Translations under genes and position numbers: made by a program
Shown here: positions 34,559-44,327 of the stretch, in pieces
Position numbering within the stretch: position 1 is the stretch's first letter
How the letters are laid out: every line of letters begins with the position of its first letter
IMG/VR virus record: IMGVR_UViG_3300025648_000015
Span: 52,146 to 116,145 of that record
Reading direction: 5' to 3' (one strand)
Length of the DNA stretch: 64,000 nucleotides
From: a virus
Notes under the pieces: model-generated
The model's input: only the letters and a program-made list of their open reading frames with translations
Databases searched by the model: none
What the model was told of the DNA's origin: nothing

Positions 34559-35304
34559 GTTTTTTAGAACGCACTCTGGCTACATACCAGAACAATGAGC
34601 CTATTACTCCTCATATTGAGGAGGCTTTGATCCATGCAGATTGGCCTGAAGAATACCCTGTAAAGGTATTTAATAAAGAACGTAAGTTTGATAACATGTA
34701 TCATCCCTCATCAGACGTAACAGCTGGTGAGTTGCAATTATATTATAAATTCCATCCAGAATTGAGGTTACAATGTCAAGAAGAAAGAATAAGTCCAACA
34801 CTGCAAATGACCTTTCAAGTGGGTTCAGCTTTTCACAGTATTATTCAGAGCATGTTAATCCATTTAGGTTTTACGACTATGGAAGAAGTAGAAGTAAAGT
34901 TCAAAAACGAAGAAAGAATGTGCGCTGGCGCAGTAGATATCTTGAAACTACAAACTCCAGATGGAGAACAATTCTTAGTAGATATAAAAAGTTGTAATCA
35001 ACTACCTAAAGAAGCTAGTTACCAATACCAGATGCAATTGCGTACATACCAGGATAATTGTCCCGGTGCTCCAGATCGTATGGCATTGCTATTCATTCAA
35101 AAGTCTTACCCACATAAGATTAAAACCATTGAAGTATTTAAGGATCAAAATGAACTCGATAAACTCTACGATAAGTGGGATAGAGTTCGAGTGGCCATCA
35201 GAAATAATGATACCACTGGACTCAAACACTGCTGTAACGGCCCTACAGATGAAGTTTTTCTCAGCTGCCCTGCAAGGAAAATTTGCGAATATTGGAATAA
35301 ATGA
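34555..35304 (+). CDS. RecB/Cas4-like exonuclease
   Basis: 249 aa from a GTG start (GTGA overlap). Core motifs: GSAFHSIIQSML, then CAGAVDILKLQ, then EQFLVDIKSCNQLPKEASYQYQMQLRTYQ, i.e. the H, GxxD, DxK and QxxxY positions of the Cas4/RecB nuclease family. Cys residues near the C-terminus (KHCC, LSCPARKICEYW) could hold an Fe-S cluster as in Cas4. It probably prepares DNA ends for RecA. Confidence 0.78.
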   Translation: MSFLERTLATYQNNEPITPHIEEALIHADWPEEYPVKVFNKERKFDNMYHPSSDVTAGELQLYYKFHPELRLQCQEERISPTLQMTFQVGSAFHSIIQSMLIHLGFTTMEEVEVKFKNEERMCAGAVDILKLQTPDGEQFLVDIKSCNQLPKEASYQYQMQLRTYQDNCPGAPDRMALLFIQKSYPHKIKTIEVFKDQNELDKLYDKWDRVRVAIRNNDTTGLKHCCNGPTDEVFLSCPARKICEYWNK

Positions 35305-35325
35305 GTACATGTTTGGGAAATTGTT

Positions 35326-35667
35326 TTGACATCACCACAAAAGGCTAAAGGCTCCCAATGGGAGAGAGACATTGCAAAATACTTTAACGAACGTGGCTAC
35401 CCAGATGTAGAACGTCGCTATGGTGCTGGAGCTACCCTGGATAAGGGTGACATCAATGGCGTTAAAGATACCGTGATTGAGGCTAAGAATGTAGCCAAGA
35501 TCACGCTTGCATCCATCATGGATGAAGCACTTGTTGAGCAGAAGAATGCCAAGAAACGATTTGGTATTAGTATCATTAAGCGTCGTAATAAAAGTGCTAA
35601 GGAAGCATATGTTGTTATGACGTTAGAACAATGGATTGATCTTTACTCATATTACGTAAATAATTAA
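35326..35667 (+). CDS. Holliday junction resolvase-like PD-(D/E)XK nuclease
   Basis: 113 aa from a TTG start (TTGACATC). GSQWERDIAKYFNERGYPDVERRYGAGATLDKGDINGVKDTVIEAKN gives the E, D and ExK residues of the Hjc/VRR-type fold. It could resolve recombination intermediates before packaging. Confidence 0.75.
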   Translation: MTSPQKAKGSQWERDIAKYFNERGYPDVERRYGAGATLDKGDINGVKDTVIEAKNVAKITLASIMDEALVEQKNAKKRFGISIIKRRNKSAKEAYVVMTLEQWIDLYSYYVNN

Positions 35668-35713
35668 TGATTAACCTTTACAAATGCTATTATAAAATGG
35701 TATTTTTGTAAGG
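35668..35713 (+). promoter_or_regulatory. Short promoter-like gap
   Basis: The 46-bp gap holds TTTACA at 35677 and TATTTT at 35701 with 18-bp spacing, and an imperfect inverted repeat (CCTTTACAAAT, ATTTTTGTAAGG). The AAGG before the ATG at 35714 is the ribosome site. A new transcription unit may begin here. Confidence 0.35.
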
Positions 35714-36274
35714 ATGAATAATAACAGATCGTTACGTAAGGGACTAAGTGGGCTTACAGAGCCCGAGCTTGGCATGGAGCACAACGATAAATTCAATGAA
35801 CTTCATTCGTTTGCAGTCCGTGCATTTGATTGGAAAGATCGTCCAGAAGAAAAAGAGATGCTCGACAGTATTGAAGTTCTCGTAGAGAAATTCTTGTATG
35901 ATTACCTAAATCCTGCTGAAGTTATCATAGCTAAATTCAACACTGATGCTAACATGGGTGAGGTAGAAGCTGAACGTTTATTTCTCAATCTACAGAGTAC
36001 AATCGTATCGATTGAAGAAGAAGTTACCCGTAGGTATCTTAAGGCACAATTTAGCTATTATATGCTAGATGATAAGTACTGGGAGAATTACCGAAAAGGT
36101 AATGGAACTACTAATGATCTAACTGCTCGTGCACGTATGGAGACTCGTGACGATCGTTATTTTTATTTTGTTCAATACGCTGCATGGCGTATCATCAATG
36201 ACAAAGTGCAAAGTCTAAAAGCTACGCAGAGGCATATACAAAACAAGATCTATCGTTCTGGGTACAGAACATGA
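35714..36274 (+). CDS. Hypothetical protein before sigma-like gene
   Basis: 186 aa, helical throughout and charged (EEKEMLDSIEVLVEKFLYDYL; ERLFLNLQSTIVSIEEEVTRRYLKAQFSYYML). No family recognised. ATGA overlap with the sigma region-4-like gene suggests the two act together. Confidence 0.65.
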   Translation: MNNNRSLRKGLSGLTEPELGMEHNDKFNELHSFAVRAFDWKDRPEEKEMLDSIEVLVEKFLYDYLNPAEVIIAKFNTDANMGEVEAERLFLNLQSTIVSIEEEVTRRYLKAQFSYYMLDDKYWENYRKGNGTTNDLTARARMETRDDRYFYFVQYAAWRIINDKVQSLKATQRHIQNKIYRSGYRT

Positions 36275-36639
36275 GCGACACGCCACCTCAAAGAAAAAGT
36301 CGTAAACAAGAAGTTATCAGAGGAAAGATGACATGGCAAATTCTTGAACGACTCTTGAATAATTATTGGGAGTGGTATGAAGTTTATCAAACAACAGGTA
36401 ACCCTGAGTTGCAACTGTTGAATGGAATTACCGTCAACATCTATGACATTTTGAAAGGAATAGATCGTTTGCCTCCTCGCCAGAAGCAAGCAGTCGTACT
36501 ATCATGTTTGGAAAACAGAAAAGAAGTAGAAGTAGCGAGGATAATGGGATTCACGAAGTGGAGCTCCCAGGTGGGGATGTACAAGAGGAAAGCACTGAAG
36601 ACGTTGTGCGAGACAGTGTGGAAGTCAGAAGTAGACTAA
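36271..36639 (+). CDS. Sigma region-4-like HTH protein
   Basis: 122 aa. The C-terminal 60 residues, LPPRQKQAVVLSCLENRKEVEVARIMGFTKWSSQVGMYKRKALKTL, follow the sigma-70 region 4.2 pattern (LPPRQR, a helix-turn-helix and a terminal basic helix). Region 2 is absent, so it is not a full sigma factor. It stands at the switch from replication to packaging genes and may direct late transcription. Confidence 0.65.
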   Translation: MSDTPPQRKSRKQEVIRGKMTWQILERLLNNYWEWYEVYQTTGNPELQLLNGITVNIYDILKGIDRLPPRQKQAVVLSCLENRKEVEVARIMGFTKWSSQVGMYKRKALKTLCETVWKSEVD

Positions 36640-36998
36640 GCACTGACGATCAGTTCTCTGCTTTAGAAGAGAAATATTTTGAACGTTTACCACAAAATTG
36701 GGATGAAATGAACATGGGTGCTAAACTAGATTGGTTTGGTCACCGTATCCTGCTTGATCTTCGTGAAGAAACTGGTCGTGATGCCACTAGAGACTGGGGA
36801 TTCCTCAGTGATTACCAATTAGAGCGTCGCAGAAGACGAGAAGTACAAAGCAAACTTATTGGTGGGTGGGATGATCTACCACCAAGACAAGGTGTATTCC
36901 GTAGAGTACACGTAGACAAGAATAACTTTTTGACAGGCGATAATAAAACAAAGCCAGAAGATAAGAGGCCAGAGGGTAACAATGGACAGAAGAACTAA
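36504..36998 (+). CDS. Hypothetical protein overlapping the sigma-like gene
   Basis: 164 aa as drawn from the ATG at 36504, which overlaps the sigma-like gene by 136 bp with no clear ribosome site. A GTG at 36606 would give 130 aa and less overlap. The stretch from about residue 50 (QFSALEEKYFERLPQNWDEMNMGAKLDWFG) is ordinary coding sequence. The earlier part is Glu/Asp-rich and might be dual-coded or not translated. Confidence 0.6.
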   Translation: MFGKQKRSRSSEDNGIHEVELPGGDVQEESTEDVVRDSVEVRSRLSTDDQFSALEEKYFERLPQNWDEMNMGAKLDWFGHRILLDLREETGRDATRDWGFLSDYQLERRRRREVQSKLIGGWDDLPPRQGVFRRVHVDKNNFLTGDNKTKPEDKRPEGNNGQKN

Positions 36999-37710
36999 AG
37001 AATACAAAGAGCTAGTCCACATGACTCCCACCACTCAGGAGTTGTTGAGCGAAGAAATTGATGGTGAACTATATCTGTATAAATATTCACCACAATGCAA
37101 GATTTGTAATACCAGTGAAGACCTCAGAAATATCATCGATTCACTCCTATTGTTTCCAAAGACCTATAAAGAAGTTCTTCAGTCAATCCAGTCGTTACAG
37201 GATAAATTAGGCATCGTAGGTGATGACCGTATAAATTATGAGAATATTCGTAACCACCAGAAGCGGCACCTTCCTTTTGATAAAGCGATGGTCAGAGAAA
37301 CTGTTGAGCGGCGTGCTCGTGAAAAGAATCGTAGTATTTTAGATACTAGTGAAAGATTACTCACTGCTGAAGCTTTCTATGAAGTTATTGTAGCCAAAGG
37401 ATGGGAAGAGATTGCCAAGGGTCACACTCAACCTACTTTGAACCAAACCATGGAAGCCATGGAGAGGTTACAAAAGCTTGAGAAAGAAGGACAAGAAGAC
37501 TATCGTCCAGAAGAGCTTATTAATCAATTGGATATTATTCTTATGGCTGTTCGTGAAGTATTGCCTCCAGATATGAAAGAAGCACTTTTTCGTAAAATTG
37601 AAGAGTTCCAAACTGCTGATAAGAAACATAAGAACCCACAGGCTCTCAGGGAAGCTGATATCGATATAGATGATTATGTCGATGAAGATCTTTTAGAAGA
37701 AGATCTATAA
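36982..37710 (+). CDS. Hypothetical protein, possible small terminase
   Basis: 242 aa. An N-terminal Cys pair (CKICNTS), a middle with ENIRNHQKRHLPFDKAMVRETVERRAREKNRSI, a helix and an acidic C-terminus (DIDIDDYVDEDLLEEDL). The RNHxxxHLP motif occurs in actinophage proteins annotated as terminase small subunit or DNA-binding protein. The acidic tail fits a partner-binding role. Position before the head genes agrees, but the call is a guess. Confidence 0.5.
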   Translation: MDRRTKEYKELVHMTPTTQELLSEEIDGELYLYKYSPQCKICNTSEDLRNIIDSLLLFPKTYKEVLQSIQSLQDKLGIVGDDRINYENIRNHQKRHLPFDKAMVRETVERRAREKNRSILDTSERLLTAEAFYEVIVAKGWEEIAKGHTQPTLNQTMEAMERLQKLEKEGQEDYRPEELINQLDIILMAVREVLPPDMKEALFRKIEEFQTADKKHKNPQALREADIDIDDYVDEDLLEEDL

Positions 37711-37783
37711 ACCCTCCATTTTCCATGTTTTAATGTAAAAACTCCGTTAAAACGCTAAAGATATTGTAGACGTAGGGGTATAT

Positions 37784-38266
37784 ATGGCTGAAAATCAACC
37801 AAAAAAGTGGTCTAGACAAAAGAATGTCGTAGAAACTGCTATTGAACCACGTCGTCTAAGCTATTCTGACCGTATTTTTGACCCATATGATCCAGATCAT
37901 CCAGATCCAGAAATGCGTTCTGGCGGTGGTGGCATCCAAATTAGCGATTATGCTGAGGATGCTGACCGTCAAAAATACAATAGAAACACTGGACATGCTT
38001 TATTTGATCGTCAAAACGAAGGTACTGGAACAGGTACTCCTAGCCTTTACTCATTCCAACGTGGTGTAAGAATCGCTGCAGGTTTATTGTCACGTCGTTC
38101 TAGAAACGATGCTTGTGTTAGGTGTGGTGTTGGGAAAAAACCACGAAAGATGAAGCAAGTAGAAATATCAGTCCCACCTTATTTTGCTTACGCTTGCAAA
38201 AGTAATTGCAGAGACTGGAATACTGAAAAGAATCCTTACGGCGCTAGACTTAGAAAAAACATGTAA
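37784..38266 (+). CDS. Hypothetical protein with Cys pair
   Basis: 160 aa after a 73-bp gap with TAGGGG before the ATG. Pro/Asp/Gly-rich N-terminus (DPYDPDHPDPEMRSGGGG), a basic middle (RRSRNDACVRCGVGKKPRK) and a second Cys pair (ACKSNC). Start of the packaging/head block. No family recognised. Confidence 0.6.
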   Translation: MAENQPKKWSRQKNVVETAIEPRRLSYSDRIFDPYDPDHPDPEMRSGGGGIQISDYAEDADRQKYNRNTGHALFDRQNEGTGTGTPSLYSFQRGVRIAAGLLSRRSRNDACVRCGVGKKPRKMKQVEISVPPYFAYACKSNCRDWNTEKNPYGARLRKNM

Positions 38267-39093
38267 TGCTTAACGAACCAGAAATAAGTAAGGTAGGTCA
38301 AGACTATGCTGTTAAAGCAGGTCGACTTTTGCCGCTCGTAAAAGATACTGGTAAATACAACATCACTTATCTTTATAAGAACCTTCACAAGAATGCTGAC
38401 AAAGTAACTAATCGTGGAGAGTTCAACTACCCAGTACTCCAACACAGTTTTGATGGCCAAAATCATTCATTCAGTAATTCACCAGAGTTTTCTGAACAAT
38501 TTAATAAATATATCCCACAATTAAAAACATTGTACGAGATGAATCTAGAAAATCAGAAGCCGGACGGCACAAGGGTTACAGCACCATGCGTGTCTTTGAA
38601 TAAGACACACGGCGATGATGAAACTTTAAATGATTACATGAAGCGTAAGTTACCACTTGATGATATTAAAGGTTTAAGAACACCTCAAATTAATGAAGAG
38701 GCTATCATTCCATGCCAAGAATTTCACTGCAATAAATGCAGTTCTTGCAAACCACACCAGGAAGAATTTGTTAAGTCTATGCAAGGTATCCTTTCACATG
38801 ATGCTAATACTGGCGATGGTATGAGAAACTTTCACGTAAAAAACCTTTTAACTACGTTAAATAGCTGGGCAGCTCACCAAGATGAGCGTGGGCATAATGA
38901 TGAAACTGTTGGTGACCATAAATTTGATCATGATCATTATGGGCATAGCTTATTTTCTACTGCATTGAGAGAGATGTCTAACAATCTACACAGAGCATAT
39001 GAAAATGACTGGATTAAATCAGGTGGTAAGGGCGGTGGCACTCATCGAGACCACCTTGGTCAAGAATACGGTAAGAAAACGGAAGCCTACTAA
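38266..39093 (+). CDS. Hypothetical head-block protein
   Basis: 275 aa. A Cys/His set (CQEFHCNKCSSCKPHQ) near residue 150 and a His-rich C-terminal part (NDETVGDHKFDHDHYGHS). Overlaps both neighbours by TAATG. It shares the CxxC...K-H style with the 915-aa protein that follows, so they may be related. No family recognised. Confidence 0.6.
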   Translation: MLNEPEISKVGQDYAVKAGRLLPLVKDTGKYNITYLYKNLHKNADKVTNRGEFNYPVLQHSFDGQNHSFSNSPEFSEQFNKYIPQLKTLYEMNLENQKPDGTRVTAPCVSLNKTHGDDETLNDYMKRKLPLDDIKGLRTPQINEEAIIPCQEFHCNKCSSCKPHQEEFVKSMQGILSHDANTGDGMRNFHVKNLLTTLNSWAAHQDERGHNDETVGDHKFDHDHYGHSLFSTALREMSNNLHRAYENDWIKSGGKGGGTHRDHLGQEYGKKTEAY

Positions 39094-41840
39094 TGAAGAT
39101 AAGTGAAATCTTTAAACGTCGCAATACACGTGAATCTGCAGGGCAATCAACTGAACCCAACCCATTCGGTATGGGTACTACAGTTGAACGTAAGAACCTA
39201 TTAGACGATAACCAAACAGTTGTACGTAATGAAATAACAACACCAGGTAGTCTAAAACCTATTGCTCTTGCTAGCCCAGAAGAATGCAACTGCGCTCAAA
39301 AACTAAACGTTTTGAGCTCTTCACCAAAACTTAGAATACCAAGTGATGCAAGTTCACAATCAATCAATGAACAATTGGAAAGTATTAAGAATACTCCTAA
39401 GGATAAAAAAGATTTCCATAAGCAAGTAGTTAACAAGTGGTTGGGAATGATGAATGAAACTGATGATAAGAAACGTCATGAGAATGTCAATGTTCTTCAA
39501 AGTCTAAAAAGAACCAACCCAACTGCAGATAATCGTTATGAATTCCAAAACCACTTACTCATGCATCTTTACAATGCTGGCATGTCTCATAGAGATCTTG
39601 GTATAAAAGACAGTGAACTTGGTGAACAATTTAAACAGACACAAGGTCTATCACAAGTTGAACAGAATGTTGCTAAGTCTACACACCAATATAATCAAAA
39701 TAACTGTGGTGTTTGCCAACAATATTTAGACTCTTTCAAAAACCATGTACGAAAGTATAAAGATGGTATTGACAATATTTCTATGATGACTACAAAAAAT
39801 AAACCAGAGGATTCTGGTAAGTCTGCTGATGAACTTGTTAAGTCACTTTATGATGATTACCAAACGGGTAACAAGTCAAGAACAAAAGATTCAAGCGCGG
39901 CATCTGCTATAGATACGTTATCTAACTGGGATGAACACAGTAAGAATGCACATGGTTATTCATTTAATAGCGATTATGATAAGTACACACCTGTTGCTAG
40001 AGACAAGTCATTTATTCGTAGTACATACGATAGGTTAAAGGGTTACTCTGGTGGTTGGTCAAGAGGAAAAAATGTACCACTAACAGGCAACCCATTCGAA
40101 GAGCGTAAGCCAGGTGGTGAATTAAGAACAGAGGAAGAACTTTCTACTAAAGAAAAAAAGAAAGTTGATATCATAAAGACTCGTCAAAAGTTCCAAGAAC
40201 CTTCTGCTATATCTACTAGAGAAACACTTTACCCATTACCACCTGTAGAAACTAAGGGTATGACTGCTGATGAAGCAGAAGCTGCCTATGAGAATAGAAG
40301 AAGCCTGTTAGAAAAAGACGAGCAAGGGCAAAGCATTCTTACTCCTATTCAAAAGAGAAAAGATACCGGTGGCACTCTTAGAACAGTTATAGAATTGCCT
40401 AATAAAACAATTACATATTTTCCGCAACAGAAAAAATACAATCAAGATTTTTCAGAAAACACTGTGGGTGGTCCATTTTCTGTAACACCAAAACCGCCTG
40501 TTCAAACATACAATGCTGCTGATGATCCACGCAATAAACTATTTCAAGATGTTGTTAGCGCTGGAGAACACCCAGAGATCATCAAGCCTAGCCTGCGTGA
40601 AGGTATAAATGCTACACTTCCACGTCAGCACAAGTACTTGTTCCAAAAGGCTGGCATTGAACCAGAGACTGCTGGTCTAAAGGAATACTCAGAAAAACTG
40701 CAAGCTTACAAGAATCAACCCACACACTACAGCGTTGATACAGGTAAGAAAGAAACAGTCGAAGAGCCACAGACCGAGAAGCGCAACTTAATTGAAAGAA
40801 ATGGTGAGCTTCTTCCATACGAAGAAACGTATCACAAAGAACACAAAGAATTCTTGCAAAAATTAAATACTGAAGGCAATGAATACTTACCCTTGCGAAG
40901 TGATGGCAAACCAGCAAAGCTCAAAAACATAGCACACGATTGGACTAGCGAAGAAGACGATAAGTGGATAAAAGATTGGCACTCAAAGAATTCAAAGACT
41001 GAAGTATCGTACTCAGCACCTTCAGATAAATTTTCTCCTCCTGTTAAGAATGAAAAACTCGTAGCACCAGTACGACAAGAAATTCCTAAGCTAGATAACA
41101 GTGGTAAGCAGATCACGAAGACTGTAACTAAATCAATCTACGAGGAACGTCCTATCCCTGCTGAACAAATGATCCCAGAACCATCACAGGAATCTTTAGC
41201 AAATGCTCAATCTAAATACAATGAATCATTTGATAATGCTTTGAGCAAGGTTTACCCAAACTATACCAAAGAACAAGCAATGAATGCTCTACAAAATGAG
41301 CACGAAGGCGTCGTAAATAACCTAGAAAAGCAACACCAACGCAGTCTGCAAACCCGTAACCGTCGTATTAACGCAAGCAAGGAAACAATTATGTTTAATT
41401 CAAAGAATAAGAAAGAATCACACATCGATCTGTCAGTCATTCCTGGCATGGTAGAACATGGTATAAAGGATGTTGGTCATATGCTCAACACCGTACGTAA
41501 CCAATGGGACCAAGCACGCCAGAATACTAACCAATCAATGAAAGGTGATGCAACCGTTCAACTTTTAGGTGAAGCTGCTGCTGCTGGTTTTGGTGGCAAA
41601 AAGTTGCTTGACAAGTACAAGAACTGGGTAAACACACCAGGCAAGCGTAAGGATGACGAAGAAGACGGTGAAGCACCACGTCAAGCTAGCCTACGCAATG
41701 CTAAAGCAAAGCTCGAAGCTGCAAAAAAGTCAAAAACTTGCGAAAAGTGTGGCAAGAAGTGTAGCGATGATAAGGAATGTAAGGCTAACATTGAAGAACG
41801 TAGACGTTCACAGTCAGCTGACAACGCTTACAACGATTAA
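39093..41840 (+). CDS. Large hypothetical head-block protein
   Basis: 915 aa, charged, Lys/Glu/Asn-rich and mostly disordered-looking or helical. Cys motifs at about residue 63 (CNCAQKL), 205 (CGVCQQYLDSFK) and the C-terminus (CEKCGKKCSDDKEC). A central region has PFEERKPGGELRTEEELSTKEK. Lies between small head-block genes and TerL. Size and composition would fit an internal virion protein or ejected protein; that is inference. Confidence 0.6.
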   Translation: MKISEIFKRRNTRESAGQSTEPNPFGMGTTVERKNLLDDNQTVVRNEITTPGSLKPIALASPEECNCAQKLNVLSSSPKLRIPSDASSQSINEQLESIKNTPKDKKDFHKQVVNKWLGMMNETDDKKRHENVNVLQSLKRTNPTADNRYEFQNHLLMHLYNAGMSHRDLGIKDSELGEQFKQTQGLSQVEQNVAKSTHQYNQNNCGVCQQYLDSFKNHVRKYKDGIDNISMMTTKNKPEDSGKSADELVKSLYDDYQTGNKSRTKDSSAASAIDTLSNWDEHSKNAHGYSFNSDYDKYTPVARDKSFIRSTYDRLKGYSGGWSRGKNVPLTGNPFEERKPGGELRTEEELSTKEKKKVDIIKTRQKFQEPSAISTRETLYPLPPVETKGMTADEAEAAYENRRSLLEKDEQGQSILTPIQKRKDTGGTLRTVIELPNKTITYFPQQKKYNQDFSENTVGGPFSVTPKPPVQTYNAADDPRNKLFQDVVSAGEHPEIIKPSLREGINATLPRQHKYLFQKAGIEPETAGLKEYSEKLQAYKNQPTHYSVDTGKKETVEEPQTEKRNLIERNGELLPYEETYHKEHKEFLQKLNTEGNEYLPLRSDGKPAKLKNIAHDWTSEEDDKWIKDWHSKNSKTEVSYSAPSDKFSPPVKNEKLVAPVRQEIPKLDNSGKQITKTVTKSIYEERPIPAEQMIPEPSQESLANAQSKYNESFDNALSKVYPNYTKEQAMNALQNEHEGVVNNLEKQHQRSLQTRNRRINASKETIMFNSKNKKESHIDLSVIPGMVEHGIKDVGHMLNTVRNQWDQARQNTNQSMKGDATVQLLGEAAAAGFGGKKLLDKYKNWVNTPGKRKDDEEDGEAPRQASLRNAKAKLEAAKKSKTCEKCGKKCSDDKECKANIEERRRSQSADNAYND

Positions 41841-41859
41841 TAAATAAAGAAAGAAGACA

Positions 41860-42348
41860 ATGGCCATTACAGACCCAAATGAAATTGGTGGTATCCGCCC
41901 TGAAGATGTAAAGCAGACGCCTGAGCAGATTGCTCAAGTCAATGCATTCCTTGCACAACAGAAGCGTGAAGAAGAAGAGCTTGGTAAAGAACAACCTATC
42001 GAGCTTATGGAATCTGAACTCATGGGAGTATGGAAGCTACTTCAAGAACTACAGGCTAAGTATGGTAACCGTAAAGGTAGCTTTGAAAACCTCACGTCTC
42101 TAAAGAGTGAAGCAGACGAGAAGTTCCATGCTCTTGGATTTCAGGTCGTTGTCGACTGGGTTCTCCCAGGTATTAGTCAAAAGCCTACACCTCCAACGAT
42201 TACTATTGTAGGTCGTATTGATGGCAGCGAGTTCAACAATGAGCAAAACCGTTACGAGACTGGTAAGGGTGTTGCTGACGATTACTACGACATGAAGCGT
42301 AAGGCATTGAAGCTGCCTAACAAAAAGCTTATTCTTCCAGGACAGTAA
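41860..42348 (+). CDS. Hypothetical protein
   Basis: 162 aa after a GAAAGAAG site. Helical charged N-terminal half (AQVNAFLAQQKREEEELGKEQPIELMESELMGVWKLLQEL) and a beta-rich second half (FQVVVDWVLPGI, PTITIVGRIDG). The sequence is higher in GC than its neighbours. No family recognised. Confidence 0.65.
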   Translation: MAITDPNEIGGIRPEDVKQTPEQIAQVNAFLAQQKREEEELGKEQPIELMESELMGVWKLLQELQAKYGNRKGSFENLTSLKSEADEKFHALGFQVVVDWVLPGISQKPTPPTITIVGRIDGSEFNNEQNRYETGKGVADDYYDMKRKALKLPNKKLILPGQ

Positions 42349-42354
42349 ACTATC

Positions 42355-43560
42355 ATGGCAGACAAGATCAGTGGCTCTCACAATGAGAATAATGAAGAGG
42401 ACTTCGAATACCCGAAGCACGTCTACATGTCTCCTGCTGAGAAAATTAAAGATCTTGGCATGTCTGGTAGCGAAGTCAATGACATTAACGAAACTAAGAA
42501 TTTAAACTCTAACGATTATTTTAATGCTAGATACCAAGGTGCTACTCACAATGAAGTAATGGATGCTAGCTCATGGGATAGAGGATCTGTCAAGCCAGTC
42601 CCTGTAGAAGAAATGGTATACAACCCTGTAAAAAAGGTTCATATTAAATCTACATACATGTGGGACCCACACGTTTCTAATTATGCTAATGCAAGAGGCA
42701 ATGGTGCTTCTCACGAAGAAGCTAATGAGGTCCACTCAAAGGGACTTAACCTAAGTGATTACTCCATGGGTAGAAAAAGAGGATTGTCTCACGTTGATGC
42801 AATGGATTCTATCAGGCCAACGTTCAATTCAGTTGGAGAAACGGTTAGCGTAGAACCAACCACAGACGAGTATGCTGAAGCTAGAAGCCTAGATATTGAT
42901 CCAGATACATTTGATAAGGCCACATACAAGCGTGTACGAAACGCTGGTGCTCCTCACAAAAATGTAATTGATGCATCTAACCGTGGCATACCAGTTGAAG
43001 ATTATGAAGCTGCTCTAAAAAACAACGGTGGTAACCACTTGAAAGCAGTTGATGAAGCACTGCGTTATCAAGATGATTACAAAGAGAACATGTCTAACAA
43101 CTCTACTATCGTTGCTCACAATACAGAACAGATGAGCAATAACAAAAAATTGATCGATGACAACTCTGAAGCATTCAATGGATTAGTTTCAGAACTGTTT
43201 GGCCATCACATGTCATTGAAAGCTAAGCCATCGTTTGATAATGGTGGTGATGGGTACGTTGATGCTCCATGGCGTCGTCGTGCTAATGAATGGGTAATGA
43301 ACGAATGTTCTAAGCTAGATCCATCGCTTAAACCACACGTAGGCAAAAGCATCCATGACCCAGAAGCAATTCTTTCTCCTGATGATTACAGTCAAAAAGT
43401 AAATCACTTGCTCACAAAGAATCAATATGGCCATATGTTTGCAAATACTTTGAAAGATTATGTGTCACAAAGAAGGAAGCAGAATGCTCTTATCAATATT
43501 GGTGAGAGTCATTTCATTCCATCTGGATACAAGCACGAATTATATGAAGAGGAAAACTAA
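42355..43560 (+). CDS. Protein with about 25-aa tandem repeats
   Basis: 401 aa. Residues about 50-240 hold five degenerate repeats of the pattern DYxxARxxGASHxEVxDAxxxG: NDYFNARYQGATHNEVMDAS, SNYANARGNGASHEEANEV, SDYSMGRKRGLSHVDAMDS, and similar units near YKRVRNAGAPHKNVIDAS and VEDYEAALKNNGGNHLKAVDEA. The rest is charged and helical. Such repeats usually make a helical solenoid that binds another protein. It lies before the DnaQ-like gene. Confidence 0.65.
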   Translation: MADKISGSHNENNEEDFEYPKHVYMSPAEKIKDLGMSGSEVNDINETKNLNSNDYFNARYQGATHNEVMDASSWDRGSVKPVPVEEMVYNPVKKVHIKSTYMWDPHVSNYANARGNGASHEEANEVHSKGLNLSDYSMGRKRGLSHVDAMDSIRPTFNSVGETVSVEPTTDEYAEARSLDIDPDTFDKATYKRVRNAGAPHKNVIDASNRGIPVEDYEAALKNNGGNHLKAVDEALRYQDDYKENMSNNSTIVAHNTEQMSNNKKLIDDNSEAFNGLVSELFGHHMSLKAKPSFDNGGDGYVDAPWRRRANEWVMNECSKLDPSLKPHVGKSIHDPEAILSPDDYSQKVNHLLTKNQYGHMFANTLKDYVSQRRKQNALINIGESHFIPSGYKHELYEEEN

Positions 43561-44327
43561 TGTTTAATTCTAAACTAAAAAGTTTTTTCCGTATTGGATC
43601 GCTTGATACACCTAAAGATCTAACTAAGCACTTCGAAGTACCTAAGCTGATGGTTGCATTCGATACTGAATCAACTGGCCTTAATACTAAAATAGGTTAT
43701 GATAAATATCAAAAGAGAGATATTAAAAAAGAAGATTTAGATGAACCGATTTCTTATGGTCTTGTTGTTTATCGTGATGGTGTACACCGACCAGAAGAGA
43801 ATCAACACTTTCTTGTAAAGCCTCAACAAAAAATAAACCCTGCTGCACAAGCAGTGCATGGATGGTCTGCGGAGAATTTAGAAGCTAGTCACAATGGTCA
43901 TTACTTTAAGATGGAACCAAATGGGTTTTACATGCCTGCGCTTGATCCAAAAATTGGTATCAATAAGATTGCTAACTTATTGAGTGATTATCAAAAACAA
44001 GGTGCAGTTATTGTTGGTGCTAACCACAAGAATTATGACATGGGTCTGCTAAAGAACACCTATATGAAGTATAACAATGGTATGCCATTGCACTCAAGTG
44101 GATTTAATCCAAGTTCAGCAAAGATGATTGATGTTATTGAACACGATAGAGCCATTGACCCAGGATATCCAAGTAACCACCCACAATACCGCAGCCGTAG
44201 CTTGACTAACCTATGTCAGCACTATGGTGTAGACCCAGGTGGACACAAAGCGCTTGATGATGCTCGTGCCTCTGCAGATGTTTTGCTTAAGCAAATAGAA
44301 TTTAATAAAAAGAAGGGGTCCCTCTAA
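43560..44327 (+). CDS. DnaQ-like 3'-5' exonuclease
   Basis: 255 aa. Exo I is LMVAFDTESTGL (DxE) near residue 30, exo II is IVGANHKNYDMGLL, and exo III is HKALDDARASADVLL (HxAxxD), the full DEDDh set. It could proofread for DnaE, which has no exonuclease domain of its own, or act in head-linked DNA processing, since it sits in the packaging block. Confidence 0.85.
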   Translation: MFNSKLKSFFRIGSLDTPKDLTKHFEVPKLMVAFDTESTGLNTKIGYDKYQKRDIKKEDLDEPISYGLVVYRDGVHRPEENQHFLVKPQQKINPAAQAVHGWSAENLEASHNGHYFKMEPNGFYMPALDPKIGINKIANLLSDYQKQGAVIVGANHKNYDMGLLKNTYMKYNNGMPLHSSGFNPSSAKMIDVIEHDRAIDPGYPSNHPQYRSRSLTNLCQHYGVDPGGHKALDDARASADVLLKQIEFNKKKGSL

